This document shows, piece after piece, positions 34,401 to 47,293 of a DNA stretch of 64,000 nucleotides. A model generated the notes under the pieces. The model saw only the letters and a program-made list of their open reading frames with translations. It made no database searches and was not told the DNA's origin. This stretch comes from Nectonema munidae (taxonomy: Eukaryota > Nematomorpha > Nectonematoida > Nectonematidae). Numbering within the stretch: position 1 is the stretch's first letter; each line of letters begins with the position of its first letter. The DNA lies in the NCBI GenBank assembly GCA_030549495.1, contig JAUIRK010001006.1, forward strand, positions 107,501 through 171,500, in the 5' to 3' direction. Position numbers and translations under genes: made by a program.

Positions 34401-37277
34401 CTCGCATGTAGAACAAGGCTGCTACTTATATCAGGATTTGCGCAAGCTACACAGCAACAGATAAATACAGTTTTTTGAACGACAAAATAATCCACAAGAC
34501 ACTTTTGTTTTGTAAAGAGACAGAATCATAAAGTGCACATGTGTCGAATTTTAGTAGCCTGGGTTACTATCGCCGCAGCAAATTTTCACTATTAAATGCA
34601 GTCCAACCTCCATAATCCTAACGATTGCTTCCATTGAGCATTTTTCCGATATACGTGTTAGCGTAAAATTAGATCCGATGAACACATTGAAAAGTAGTCA
34701 AAAATTCAGTTACTTGTGATGTGATTTTATTTAAAAAAGAGAAGTTTTCAAGTAATTCAAAAATTAACTTACTTTAATAGTTCAAATGTTTCCAAAACGA
34801 TTACTTATATTTCTGTTTAGGTTCAATTTTGTAAACTTTCTTTGTTTAAATTTGATTCAAGGAATTATAATATCGTCTTCGAAGAATAGCCGATGATAGC
34901 AACGTGTCCAGATTATCAAGATCTGACCGTGATAAAAAATTCCCTACCGTGTTTTAAGTCAATATGTGGGTTGGAAAAAGCCAGTGATCCACAATATCAT
35001 TTCTATTTGAAAAGATTGTCTCTATGCGGTTAATCTATCGAAACATTTGAGTGGAACGCCCATTATTGCAATAAAGAAGTAGAGTTTAATGTGAATGCTT
35101 GGCTGAAAGTGTGTTAGCTCTTAGAAACTTGCAATGAAAAAGAAAGCAGACGCGATTAGTCTTAACCCTCTAACTAAAGTGCTGGGCTAAATTTGTCCGC
35201 TCCTTTCTCAGGCAAAGATTTCAACTATGCTGAATTCACTGGTGATGTCCATTTTTTATGACAATCACTCAAGCCTGGCGAAAAATTGATTTATATATGA
35301 CAATTCATCTCAAAAAGAAACTTTTTAACTAAATAATTATATAAAATTTTTTACACATATATACTATTTTCGAATAAAATTATTCGTGCTGTTCATTGTT
35401 CAATTACAAAAAATTGCCCCCCTTCTTCATCTAAAAGTCTCTCTCTTTCAAGCAAGAGGAAAGAGATGGACAAAGTTAATTTAAAATAAAAATTATTTTG
35501 ATAGTGACTAAATCTTCACATATTGGGATGTGTGACAGGTTTGATAACTCTGACCTATTCAAAATTTTCAAATTTCTTACCCATCTTAGTGAAATGATCA
35601 CTGTAATCCTAGCTGATAAGCTGGTTTAAAGATTTTTCATTTGCAAAAGAGGAACTTCTTTTTGGCGGTCGAAATCTTTTTTAAAACACCCCAAGATACA
35701 TACTTCTTTTTTAAAATCATTTCTTTTGATAACACTTTCCCTTTTCAATTAATTTTCAGGTTGCTTCCTACACTGATACTAATCTTCAAAAGATTTTATA
35801 TAATGTTTTCTAATATTTTTGGAGACAGTTTTTAGGCGTAAACTGCGAATCGGTTTGAGGCTTTCAGGTATTTTAAAACTTCAAAATGAAAAATCTCAGT
35901 TCAGAAATAAAACTAGTATGGTTGATTTGGTACAAAACATATATTTCATGTAGATAGTTTTTAGACGTAAACAGCAAAATCAATTGACACTGACAGATCT
36001 CTAAATGCGAAAAATAAGTTCAGAAATGAAACCACCATGATTGATTTGGTATAAAAACATATATTTGATGTAACATTTGAATACAAATTTTGGAAGTAAA
36101 CTGCAAATTTTATTAACACGTATAGGTATTTTCAAATTCTAAATATAAAAACTGAATCCATAAATGAACCTAGCATGGGTGATTTAGTATAATATATATA
36201 TATTTCATATAAAATTTGAGATGCGATTTTTGAAGACAGTTTTCAGACGTAAACCGCATATTTAATTGACACTTGCAGATATTTTCAAACCTTAAAAGCA
36301 AAAACTGAGTCAAGAAATGAAACTAGTATGTTAATTTGGTATAAAACGTATATTTTATGTAAAATTTGAATGAATGATTCATGAAGACAATTTTTAGAAG
36401 CAAACCGCAAATTTCATTAACATTTATAGGTATTTTCACATCTTAAAGGTAAAAAATGAGTTCAGAAATGAAACCAGCATGGCCGAATTAGTAAGAAAAA
36501 GATATAATTTATGTAAAATTTGAAGGTATATTTTATTGGATATATTTCTCATCAGTCAAAATTTTGATTGAGATTTTCTAAAAAGTAGCCATGATTATTG
36601 AAAAAATTAAATATATAAAGTGTTATGCGTTCAAAACTGTATATAATATAGAATCTAAGTTATAAGGTTTACTACAGAAAATGTCAAAATTTCGCTGAAA
36701 AAAATTTAATTTTTGATTTTTTGACTAGTGTGTCATTTTCTAAAATATTCAAACAATCATATTGAAAAAACCTGCATGAAGAAAGGATAACATATATCTA
36801 CATATAAATGACCTATGTAACATATCACTACACGTATTTCAATGCAAACATTGCAATTAACAATAAAAGCAATGCGTTTATGCTAGACTAAATAGATGTA
36901 ATAGCAATTGCTATAGCTTACTCAGAACTGTATATTTTTAATACGTTACGTTACACCGATTAAAATGATCGAGAATCTCTAAATCATTTGAAAGCAGTGG
37001 TTCGCCATCACCATCACAAATAAGAACTAAAAAGAAAGGAAATTGGAAAAAAATATGTAAAATAAGTGTGAACTTGTAAAAACAAATCAGCTCGCTCAAT
37101 AATAAGGTTTTGGGTGATCCAAATAAAAAGATCTTTCATCTTCCAGTTGGGCTTTTGACACAGACTTAAGGAGATGTTGTGAAGGCGTTTATGCTCTCGC
37201 ATGAGAAGTTCGGTTCCACCGGAAAATTCTAATTTTATGGGTAGTAACACTTCGTTCTGTTCAGCATCTACTTGCAT
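31484..37277 (-). CDS. URM1: Ubiquitin-related modifier 1 (URM1), two coding exons
   Basis: Exon 37277-37074 encodes 68 residues from [18 protein letters not shown] and SGGTELL through [22 protein letters not shown]-like sequence. Exon 31612-31484 encodes [20 protein letters not shown], then [11 protein letters not shown] and [10 protein letters not shown] before TAA. Both junctions are in phase 0 with GT/AG ends, giving 110 residues against about 100 in other animals. The order matches URM1 from end to end: a beta-grasp fold and a C-terminal Gly-Gly that is activated as a thiocarboxylate by an MOCS3/Uba4-type enzyme for cytosolic tRNA wobble-uridine thiolation and protein urmylation. No breaks are seen. 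The 5461-base intron holds a hAT remnant, Tigger-like pieces and a satellite-bearing repeat. The start could be the ATG at 37277, which sits right at an acceptor AG, or lie in an upstream exon ending near 37487. Confidence 0.93.
32242..33054 (+). mobile_element. hAT element, internally deleted (in URM1 intron)
   Basis: Terminal inverted repeats are CAGTGGTTCTTAACCTGGGG on the left and, reverse-complemented, CAGTGGTTCTTAACCTTTAG on the right, typical of Charlie/ZBED-type hATs. Length is 813 bp. Flanks contain ATCTATAC and ATCTATAG, a possible imperfect 8-bp duplication, although two extra bases separate the left one from the repeat. It keeps only the C-terminal part of the transposase (32520-32900). 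Confidence 0.88.
32520..32900 (+). pseudogene. hAT (ZBED5/SCAND3-like) transposase C-terminus
   Basis: A 126-codon open frame includes [59 protein letters not shown] and [10 protein letters not shown]. This is the dimerisation region of ZBED/SCAND3-type hAT transposases (usual form SF-STYLCE-GFS-L--IKTK-RN-L). The N-terminal BED finger and catalytic core are absent, so it is a deletion derivative, although this frame is still open. Confidence 0.85.
33163..34080 (+). mobile_element. Tigger/pogo-like remnant (in URM1 intron)
   Basis: A Tigger-like left end (TAGTTGACTACCTCTAACCT, then GGTAATC) starts near 33163. The plus strand then encodes a CENP-B/DDE-type transposase in pieces: [34 protein letters not shown], and [12 protein letters not shown] (the NADET catalytic block), followed by a decayed KNHWTL-type stretch. 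Several stops and frameshifts. The right end was not found. Confidence 0.72.
34600..34720. mobile_element. Tigger-like terminal repeat, solo end
   Basis: CAGTCCAACCTCCATAATCC starts at 34600 in the orientation of a left terminal repeat, so it is not the right end of the preceding remnant. No matching opposite end was seen. Confidence 0.5.
35222..36730. repeat. Second copy of the satellite-bearing repeat (in URM1 intron)
   Basis: Starts with ATGCTGAATTCACTGGTGAT, followed by the AATTGCCCC/CATCTAAAAG module (about 35395-35660). Diverged monomers follow (landmarks such as GTAAACTGCAAATTTTATTA and GCAAACCGCAAATTTCATTA), then the same tail as 25869-26105 (AAAGTAGCCATGATTATTGA at about 36580). Monomers here are more diverged than at 24.7-25.9 kb. 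Confidence 0.82.
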
Positions 37278-37480
37278 CTATTAACACAAATACAAAAGAA
37301 TAGCTTTTAATTCATTTCTTCCAACTCGTTACAAGGAGGCGGACATTCAAGCAAAAGTAACTGCCCTTTAAATTTCTTAGTATGAAAGGGTCGCATCATT
37401 TCTGAACTCCAAGAAGCACCATCAAGAATCATGACTCTTCTTATTGGTAATACTCCGACTCTCACTACATTTACAAAAAA

Positions 37481-37620
37481 ACTCACCTTATTTACTTTAC
37501 ATCTCTGCTCCTCAATCGAGGCCGGAAGAAATAAAGAGCAGAAACCGGCACACACCCGGAAAGCTCAGATCAGGCCAACATCTGGCGGAAGCGAGGAAGC
37601 TGTGATTTTAGGGGGTGAAA
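37481..37620 (-). other. Possible URM1 5' exon and promoter region
   Basis: A strong donor GTGAGT (minus strand, 37486-37481) follows ...AAATAAG and could pair with the acceptor before 37277, giving a 209-base first intron. The segment above it (about 37500-37610) is unusually G+C-rich for this window, as expected of a 5' UTR or promoter. An ATG-TAA start-stop lies 18 bases before the donor. If the frame were coding it would add residues such as PASIEEQRCKVNK to URM1; a 5' UTR is more likely. Confidence 0.4.
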
Positions 37621-37734
37621 AAATTTCCGATTTTCTGAATTATATATATCTTTTTTCATAGTATGTTAGACTTGTCTGTCTTCTGTGAAGATTTTTGATA
37701 TTACTTTTCTTGTTTTAAGGTTAAGTCTTAGAAT

Positions 37735-37945
37735 GAATATTTAAAATATTTTTTCATTACTTTCCACTTCATTGATATAATAAAGCAAATTATAGTTATA
37801 TTTGATTAGAGGCAGTAATGCAGACACCCATTTGAATAAGAGCCCATGCATTTTTGAGCAAGGCAAATATTTTTTATAGCACATAATTATATAAGAACTC
37901 TATAATTTAAAGCTTAAAATTTTTATCCCTATTAATTACTGTAAC
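37735..37945. repeat. Dispersed repeat, direct partner at 43964-44222
   Basis: Shares TTGATATAATA, AGAGGCAGTAATG, CAAATATTTTTTATAGCACA and TTTATCCCTATT with 43964-44222 in the same orientation. No terminal structure was recognised. Confidence 0.75.
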
Positions 37946-38149
37946 CAAGCTCGTCGATAGGGGGGCAAGGGAGCTAGGCCCCCTGGGATTTATTTTGCCT
38001 ATCTGAAACTACTTTGAAATATATAAATGTATACACCTTCTTATATTAATGGCCCTACTAAAATCAGTTTTACGACCCCCCCCCCCCTCCTCCCACAGTA
38101 CTTGAAATTGGCGAGGGGGCTAATTTAAACAATCAAATCTATTATTCTA

Positions 38150-38430
38150 GGAATCAAATATATATCAGAACATAAAGGACACGATGTTACTCTTCCCCAC
38201 CGGACTAATGCAGTAAAACGAAATTTCAAGTGTGAGGCGTCATTTTTCATTTAAGAAAAATGCACATTTACATATTAAACAATAAAAGAAAAAATAGTAC
38301 TCAATTCAAAGACTAGCTTATTTATTCTTTTTAAATGTTTTATTGGCAAAAGTGGAAAATCACGCAATATGGGTGCAATATTTTGTGTAAAACGATTCAC
38401 TCAGTACCGTTCTAAGCGTTAGTCAAATTC
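38150..38430 (-). mobile_element. hAT-family fragment
   Basis: In inverse orientation this matches the left part of the hAT remnant at 46196-47010, including AAATTTCGTTTTACTGCATT and the GGGAAGAG block. It is non-coding and a detached piece. Confidence 0.6.
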
Positions 38431-38577
38431 TAGCGCCCGCCCCTCTTAACACTTTTCTAATATTATCATCGGGCAGTTTTGATAAAATAGTAATGAAAAA
38501 TTAATTAATTTACTACAAAGTATACTTCTAATTAAAAGCTTCGAGTTATAGGTATGAAAAATAACATATGCTCAATC

Positions 38578-39023
38578 CAGGAGCGGACATCCTCAAAATT
38601 ATTGGGGGGAGGAGGGGAATTTTTTTGCAATTTTCAAAATTACTGGACTAAAAATACCACAGGAGACCAAATAGTCAAGCAATCCTTTGAAATCGATTGT
38701 ATACGGCGCATACCTAAATTTATAAGATTACTTTATATTTTTCTACAAAATTGATGAAATTTAATAACTTTACTTCCAGCGAAAATATTTTAATTACATA
38801 ACGCATATACACTATTTTAAAAAAATCCAAAATTATTGGGGGGTTAGCCAATATGTGAGAATTTAGTCACTATCAAGATAATTTTAGATTAAAATTGAGT
38901 TTGTCCATCTTTTTTTTCGTGAAAGAGAGATTTAACAGAAAGAGAAAAATTTAGCAGGCATAACTTAAGTTTTTAATAAATTTAAATAGGCTTTTCGCCC
39001 CCACCCCAGGATATGCGCCCCTG
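38578..39023. mobile_element. hAT-like MITE (GGGCGCATATCC type)
   Basis: Left end CAGGAGCGGACATCC and right end, reverse-complemented, CAGGGGCGCATATCCTGGGG. Its right part also includes sequence like the 23500 module (GTTTGTCCATC...). No clear target duplication. Related left ends occur at 45969 (CAGAGGCGCACATTCTC) and near 49085. Confidence 0.62.
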
Positions 39024-39854
39024 ATGTAAATTAACATTGATATAAGGTATAAGTTGTGTTGACACTTAAAAATATGCTTGGAAGTAGAGATGCACCGATA
39101 AGAACTTTAGTTGAATACCGATCACTCGGTAATTATTATTAATTGGCAAATTATTTATTTTTGCGAGTTGGAACCTCGTGGGTTGGGGTTGAGCATAAAT
39201 ATCTTTAAAAAATTTTTTATTTTAGATTATTTTAATTAGTTTTTTGGAAATTTGTTTTTAGAATTTTTTAATACGCTAATGAAAATTTTTTTTAATTTTA
39301 CTTTTTTGCTTGATTCTTTTTCTTTAAATTTCATAAAATTGTTGACTTATATTTTTTAATTTATTTTACTTATTTAGGTAATCTAAAATTTTATTTTATA
39401 TTTGTACATTTTACTTAAATTTTTCTCAACAAAAAATTTCAAACAAATTAATTAAATTAATTGATTTTTTGACATCTTTAAAAGAAATCGTTGATGTCAA
39501 AAATAATTAAAAAAAAAATCTTGAGCTAAAAAAATTTAATGTGATGTCTTTTAATATCTTAATTAAACTTTTAATATCTTAATTAGCATAATTATTTGCT
39601 ATATCAAAAATTACAAAAATATGTTGAAAATTTTAATGGTATTTGGCTTAAATGGAAAAAAAGCTTCCAATATAAAAAGATCTCTTTTTTTATATCAAAT
39701 TTAAGGAAGAATAAAAATCTTATCAAGAACTGTTTCAAAATGTCAAGGGATTGATAAAAACATGGTAAGGTGGAATAAAAAAGACTGTTTGAAAATGAAT
39801 GGAAAGGATGTATGATTCAAAAAGGAGCGAAAACACACCCACGGTACCTTTACC
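39024..39854. other. No gene seen
   Basis: Extremely AT-rich; nothing recognised. Confidence 0.4.
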
Positions 39855-40200
39855 TTACTTTTACTTAAAATTGAAAAATTTGCTACATAATTAAGATAAG
39901 AGACAAAGGAGACAAAATAAAGTAATAAAGCAATTTTCACTATTTTAAAATGAAGCTGTCTGTTCTCAGAATAATTTCAAAATAATAGGAGGCATAAAGA
40001 ATTAGAGTTTAATTGATATTTTCAAGTTTTAATAAGCAGCAAAAGCCAACGTTGAAGTAGCTAAATATATGATATTTAGTATAGTGATTTGGTAACGCTT
40101 GTAAGGAATCACAGTATACAAAAAAGGGTAGTTTAATCACTTTTCATTAAATTATTTAAGCGTTTTTTTAAATATTTCTGCCTACAAATAAAATTCTGAC
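39855..40200. repeat. Dispersed repeat, inverted partner at 21500-22140
   Basis: Inverse copy of the repeat that hosts the MITE at 21624-21889; this copy lacks the MITE. Confidence 0.65.
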
Positions 40201-41307
40201 AGTTGTCATAAATAGAATAGATCAAGTATATTTTTAACAACTGAAACATTTTGTTTCGATATTATTTTTTTATTATAATAATCAACAAATTTTCATTAAA
40301 AAATGATTTAATTAATTATGTACTTATTACTCACAAAATTTAACAATCAAACATTATAAAAAAATAGAGTATTTTTTCTCTTAAACTGAATAGCTAATCA
40401 AAATATTGATTCCCAAATAGCTATTGATGAAAAAAATTTCTTGACATGAAAAAAATAGTTTTCAAATGTTACAAAATGTAACAAACGTAGTGATAAAGAT
40501 TAAGTGACTTTTGTTGAAAAAAATGTTTACCGCGAGTCTGACAATATTCATTGATATAAAATTGTAACGGTTGATAACTTTATTTTTCTATCATTTAAAA
40601 ACATAAACAAATTTTCATTTTTGCAAAATGTTTTAAAGGTATTAAGTTATGTTAAAAGTAAAAATTCTAAAATAAAATATGAAAACTTCAAATTATGGGA
40701 GCCAGTGGGTTAATTAAAGTTAAAATATGAAGCTTGCTCTGCTGAGATTTCATGTAACGAATTTTTACCAAAAATCTCTGTGATTAATTTGAATAGCTGA
40801 ACTTTGGTATCACTAAAAAAGGTTCTGAAAATATTGAACTTATATTTCGCTAAAAACTAGTTTTTAAAAAGAAAATGAAATTATTTTTAATTTAACTCTA
40901 AATACAAAATAGAGAGAAAAGAGATGAATGAGATAGGAGCTTAAACAATAGAGGTTTCAGAGAAAGCGAAAAACAGAGACAGAAAGAGAAATAGAATCAC
41001 TGTGGTAGATGATCAGAAAATCTGGTGGATCATCAACATGTGTTTGCTCAAAAATACTGCAAACCCCGTGACACACTGTGATAAACATTGCTTACTTATT
41101 GTGTGCATATTGAAACAATGGATTATTATTATATAGCTCTTACATCCTTTGTAAAATATGTTTGATAGGAATTTCAGAGCAGCTTCGCATGATGTTTGAC
41201 TTGAAAGTCTGCATTCCCTCTTTTATTCTCTTATCTTACATTATCATGTATACGAATGATCATTACATCCTATAATGCGAGCATACATGTTTATAAACAT
41301 GCAGCAA
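40201..41307. other. No gene seen
   Basis: AT-rich, no coding blocks. Confidence 0.4.
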
Positions 41308-41671
41308 CCCTTTAAGACCGATAGGACATATATGTCCTTTCATAAAAAATTCTCATTTAAAAAAATTCAAGTTTGGAAATTAGAAAACCCATAGGTTGTT
41401 TTAAAGAATAAATCTCTTACTAATCCTAAACGCTTTTTATTTTTGTTTACTTTTTTCTATGGACTTTGCTAGTTAAATATAACCAGTAACAAATGTGCGT
41501 TATTTAATCACAAAAATTCAAATTTAAAAAAAGAAAATAAAAATAATCATCTGCTTGAAAACTTCATAAATATTCGATCCTTCATGTTATGACATCTCAA
41601 AAGATAGCGTATGTCTGGCAGTAGTTCATCAAATTATGCCGGACATATATGTTACTCCAGGTCTTAAGTGG
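41308..41671. mobile_element. MITE with ACATATATGT palindromes at its ends
   Basis: Left end CCCTTTAAGACC followed by GGACATATATGTCC. Right end CCGGACATATATGTTACTCC followed by GGTCTTAAGTGG. The inverted repeats pair as TTAAGACC plus the palindrome. Length is 364 bp with no coding capacity. A piggyBac affinity is possible (CCCTTTAAGACC-like tips), but TTAA duplications were not seen. Confidence 0.6.
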
Positions 41672-43963
41672 CGTTGCTAACACTGAAAAGAAAAGCACAA
41701 AGTTTTGAGAGTCCAAATGTTTTTTGATTAATTGTACTCACGTGTCTTCTCATTTTTGTTTATGCCTCGTATTCATAGTTTCATTGTTAAAAAAGATTCA
41801 GTGGTAAAAATTCAAGGTTATCCTGGAAAATTAGTTATTTATCACATTTTGATGGCATTGAGTGTTGATCCTTTAATTCAAGCCATTGATATAATTATAT
41901 TAATCAGCAAAAAATACAAACTCATATTTTCATAAATTAATTCGATTCAAAGAGTTATTATTTGAGATTTTGCCCTGTACATGTTGGCAACTATGCTTTG
42001 CTATCGAATATTATATGAATAAGAAAAGCAGTCTACACGAAATCCAACCCGTTAATTTTTAGACAGACCTTGCATCTCTGGATCTATCATCAGTTTTAAG
42101 AATCCTGAGACATGTTAAGTTGCAGGCTGGGGAAAGCGAAGCGAACGCGATCACCTGATAGATAATTAATCAGTATTTGAAGAAAAAGAAGGCAAGAATT
42201 CTTACTTTTCAATTTTTCATAATCAATCTCTTCTTTAAATCTGCTTGCGTTCCCTAAAATATATTGAAAGAGACAAATGAAGTAATGGCTGGTGAAATTA
42301 TTAAATCAAGCGTGCGCTACTGAGTCTTGAGACAAAGAAACCTTGATTACTATATTAAGGTAATGATAACAGCTGCCATTTTTGCCGATTTGTAACTTGA
42401 AAAGGAGGTTATCTTTGAGGCAAATAATTAAAATTTGGCTGAATTGAAAGGTCTGAGATTTTGAAGAACAAAGACCCTGATTGCTGCTTTTGAAAAGCCC
42501 TATCTTACTAATGCTCGCATGCAAAATAATAAAAAGATGAGAGGCATGCAATTACAGCGAAATGTTGGCATCTTTCAATTCTCTGACTAGTGTGTGCGAT
42601 CATGCACTTTTACATGGCATTTGTATCAGGGGCCTACATCTGCATGAGCAGCAGACATTTTAGCAGGTACTTTTTATGTACCATTTTAATTTTTTTTGAA
42701 TAAAACTTTCAAAAAAAAATTAAAACACATTTAGCTTTCCTTCCTGCGCCAAATAATTTGAAGAATGAGCGAGCACTCCTGATTCACATCACTCAAAATC
42801 TTGATGTGAACAACCTACCCAGAATTGCAGAGAGCAATTATTTGGCTGAAAAGTGCAACAGACGATTAAGATGACTTGAATTATATTCCTGTAATGCTGA
42901 TTTAAAAGTAAAAACAAAGCTGCAATAAGAAATATGGAATATTGTAAAGAGGTTTACTTTTGAAATCGTAGCTCAAAGCTGGATACACGTAATAGACGTA
43001 AACAAGGGAAAAGAAAAATGAGGCAGTAAGCAACTTGTAATTCTTTATAGTGTTAAAGACACTCATCTTGACACTCTCAAATATAAGAGAAAAAAAGCGG
43101 TTTTAAGTCGTCTTAAATAAAAATGCCAAGTAAGAGGGAGGGGGAGTTAAATACGAATAAGTCTATTTAATATAGATTTAGGCCTAACATTTAGTTGCTA
43201 GAAAGGAATTAGTTATCTCCGAGTCTTAAAAATAAAATATATTATGTTATGATTTTAATTGTTTTTTTGCTGATACAAAGAAATATATTTCAATTCCCCA
43301 AGTAATTACATTCATTACTTGCTTCGCTCGAAAAACGGGATCCATGAATAGTAGGAGGGATGAGTGATTTTTATCATTTAACAGGTTAGGACTGGAAGGG
43401 CTCATGATAATTTAAATGATTTGGATCATTGAGATTGCATTGATCATACAGCGGGTATGGATCATTGAAGGTGCATTGATTATTGCAGGCTTAATTAGAG
43501 TTCAGTGCGTATATATTATTGCAAGACTATCATCAAAGAGTGTGTATCATTGTGTGTATTGATCATTAGTGGGAATGAAATTATAAATGCTCATTCACCA
43601 ATTATTATAGGCCAATTCTTAAGAAAAGTTTAGTAGTGTTTATTCATGAAACTGTCATTTAAATCCATTCTTCCGTAAAATTTTTAAAAGGGCATTATAT
43701 CGGTAAAATTAAGTTAGTGCATAAAGATGTCAATGAAATTCTCTTTTTCTGCCAAGTTTTTAAAAGGTCATTGTTTCAATAAACTTATAAATAGTTGTGG
43801 ATCCATGAAGGTCTGTCTTCTTCATAAATTAAGAAAAGGAAATAAATTTAGAGAAAGGGAATCTACTTCTTGGTAAACTCGATAAAATTATAATCGAATA
43901 AATATCTATAAAGGTCTCATCTTATCCTGAAAAGTTTTTTTTGGATAAAGCTATATATAGTAT
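41672..43963. other. No gene seen
   Basis: Open frames here are short and show no recognised blocks. A cluster of ATCATTGA-type short repeats lies at about 43420-43580. Confidence 0.4.
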
Positions 43964-44222
43964 GGGGATATTTATTCATGAATCTTTTCGAGATAAATTA
44001 AGAAATTTTAAAAGAGCTCATTTTATTTTTCATTAATTTCTACTTCAATTGATATAATATAAATTTGAGGTATATTTGATCAGAGGCAGTAATGTAGCCT
44101 GGAATTTGAACCAGAACCCACAAATTTTTCAGGGGGCAAATATTTTTTATAGCACATAACTATATAAGAAAATATTCTCTATAAGGTAAAGCTTAAAAGG
44201 TTTATCCCTATTGATTACTGTA
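43964..44222. repeat. Dispersed repeat, direct partner at 37735-37945
   Basis: See the partner copy; identity is moderate with small indels. Confidence 0.75.
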
Positions 44223-45327
<1,105 letters not shown>

Positions 45328-45968
45328 TCTCTGAAGCAGGGTTGAGGAGCTGGTTTAAAATGGGTTAGGCTTCAGAGCCATTGTTTTTAAATGGTGGCTC
45401 CGCTCCTTAAATTACCAATTTATTTGCCATGACTGCTGCCTTTAAACATCAACCCAAATGCGTTTATATTTAAAAAGCAGGAATGCTTCTCATTTAGCAT
45501 TTCTACTTTCTATCTCTATTCAACCGCACTTGGTTTCAATTATCACTAGATAATCCCTCAAAATTGAGTCAGCAGCCTTTTAATAATTCATAAGTGAACC
45601 TTCAGCAAGGCTAGACCAAAAACAACCTTGAAAGAAGCAGGTGAGAAAGATATGAGAAAATGAAATTTAAAATTAGGCGCCTAACAAAATAGGGAAAATT
45701 AGAAACGTAAATTTGAAGGAATAATCTTTGAAATTTATTCATAGTTGTAAAACCGACTAGATCTTAGCTTGCTGGGAATATAGCCGTAAAGCGAATATTA
45801 TAAGCGCATCTTCAAATCATTTATTTAATATTGGATGATTTGCACTTCATTTTAAATCGAGATCATTTAAGAGCTTATAAAAGTCGAGATGAAAATTGAT
45901 TGTTCTAAAAAAAAATGTTTAGAAATTTTCGGCAAAACTGAATAATAATATAAATAATTTGTTTGTAT
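45328..45968. other. No gene; LINE 3' UTR-like piece at 45735-45790
   Basis: TTGTAAAACCGACTAGATCT, then TAGCTTGCTGGG and ATAGCCGTAAA match in inverse orientation the 3' UTR-like sequence at about 385-430. Nothing else recognised. Confidence 0.45.
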
Positions 45969-46195
45969 CAGAGGCGCACATTCTCAAATTTTTGGAGAGG
46001 CTAACATTTTTTTTTATAATTTTAAAATTTTATTATAAAAGAATTTTGTCCAATGAACACACCATCGTTATTACCCCCCCCCCCCCCCCCCATTACACGT
46101 GCACTGTAAGCTTCTAATCCCAACATAACTGCAGGAATTTTATCAAGTCAAATTACCTTGCTTGTAATTCTGATTGTATCGCTATCTTCTAGATT
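45969..46195. mobile_element. hAT-like MITE end and poly-C run
   Basis: CAGAGGCGCACATTCTC resembles the ends of the 38578-39023 MITE. A run of 17 C lies at about 46074-46090. No right end found. Confidence 0.4.
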
Positions 46196-47010
46196 AGTGG
46201 TTTTCAAACTGAAGTCCGCGGTGCTCTAGACGATCGCGAAGCAGTTCCGTGGGGACTGAGAAGGGGACATTGAGTAGATCATTTTGCGTAAAATATTTTA
46301 CACATATTGGGTCATTTGCGACTTTTGCCATTAGATAACATTTAAAAGAAAAAATAATTTAGTCTTGGAATTAATTGAGTAGTATATAGAATTTCGTTTT
46401 ACTGCATTAAAGTCTGCTGGGAAGAGAAACCTAAGTATCTTTTGTGTTCCAAAGTGTTAGCATCCACTTTTCAATAGCCCATCAAATGAAGCTTGCATAG
46501 GAAGTGAAGCATTCGAGTTCAGTAAAGACAACAATTGATTATTTTAATAGTCAAGCTTAACGATTGAACAAATCCAGGTTTGATAACATAGCAATGTTTT
46601 TGCAAAATATTAAGTGTTTGAAAGCGTTATATAAAGTTTCATAAAAATATCCGTTGTCAAATAGGCCCACAACATAGGAGAACAATTAATATTACCTTGC
46701 TACAAACATATCATATTGAATGTGCTAAGTTCTGAAGTTGTAAAGTTGAAACATATCTTCTTGACAAACGACACCGTTAGAAGGCTAATAAGAGAGATGT
46801 CTTATGACATGTCAGATATGGTTTTATTGATTCGGAATTCGATTAACTCCTTTCATTGGTTGTGCAGGTGATGGACTGTTAAATGTTGTCAGCAATGTGG
46901 AGATAGCGCCTTTATTGAGCGATGAAGATATGCCAATATTAAAAAACTCAAAAAATGCAGTGCAAAATGCCTATATACAGGGTAAACTTCATTATCTCCC
47001 TATACTTGCT
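46196..47010 (+). mobile_element. hAT (ZBED-like) transposon remnant
   Basis: The left end resembles CAGTGGTTTTCAAACTG with its first bases changed. The plus strand then encodes fragments of a ZBED/SCAND3-type transposase: AHNIGEQLILPCYKHIILNV, LTNDTVRRLIREMSYDMSDM (a family hallmark before the DDE core), each in a decayed frame. The C-terminus is absent. Confidence 0.78.
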
Positions 47011-47293
47011 ATGAAAGGAAATTCATCATTCAAAAAACCGTGCCTGATCCAAGAAACGAGGAAAAAAGTTTAGTGACCGTAAGGCGCAAAAGATCTTGCA
47101 GCGTCATAAGTTATATGGAAAAAATCATCTAGATAATTTATGAACTAAAATGCTGGCTTTAGAGGAAAACATCGTAAAAACGGCAAAGTAAAAATTTTAA
47201 AGACTTTTTTAGTACAAAAAACTGTTTTGTTTTCTCTTATTTTGTCTAATCAATAAATTCATAATTTAAATCATTGTTAATTTCTCGCGTATA

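Noticed and set aside
33163-34620. A single Tigger element ending at 34.6 kb
   Set aside because: The CAGTCCAACCTCC end at 34600 points the wrong way to close the 33163 element, so they are treated as separate pieces.
37307-37555. 82-codon minus-strand frame upstream of URM1 (WSSEMMRPFHTKKFKGQL)
   Set aside because: It runs through a perfect donor and lies mostly in the proposed first intron; no family recognised.
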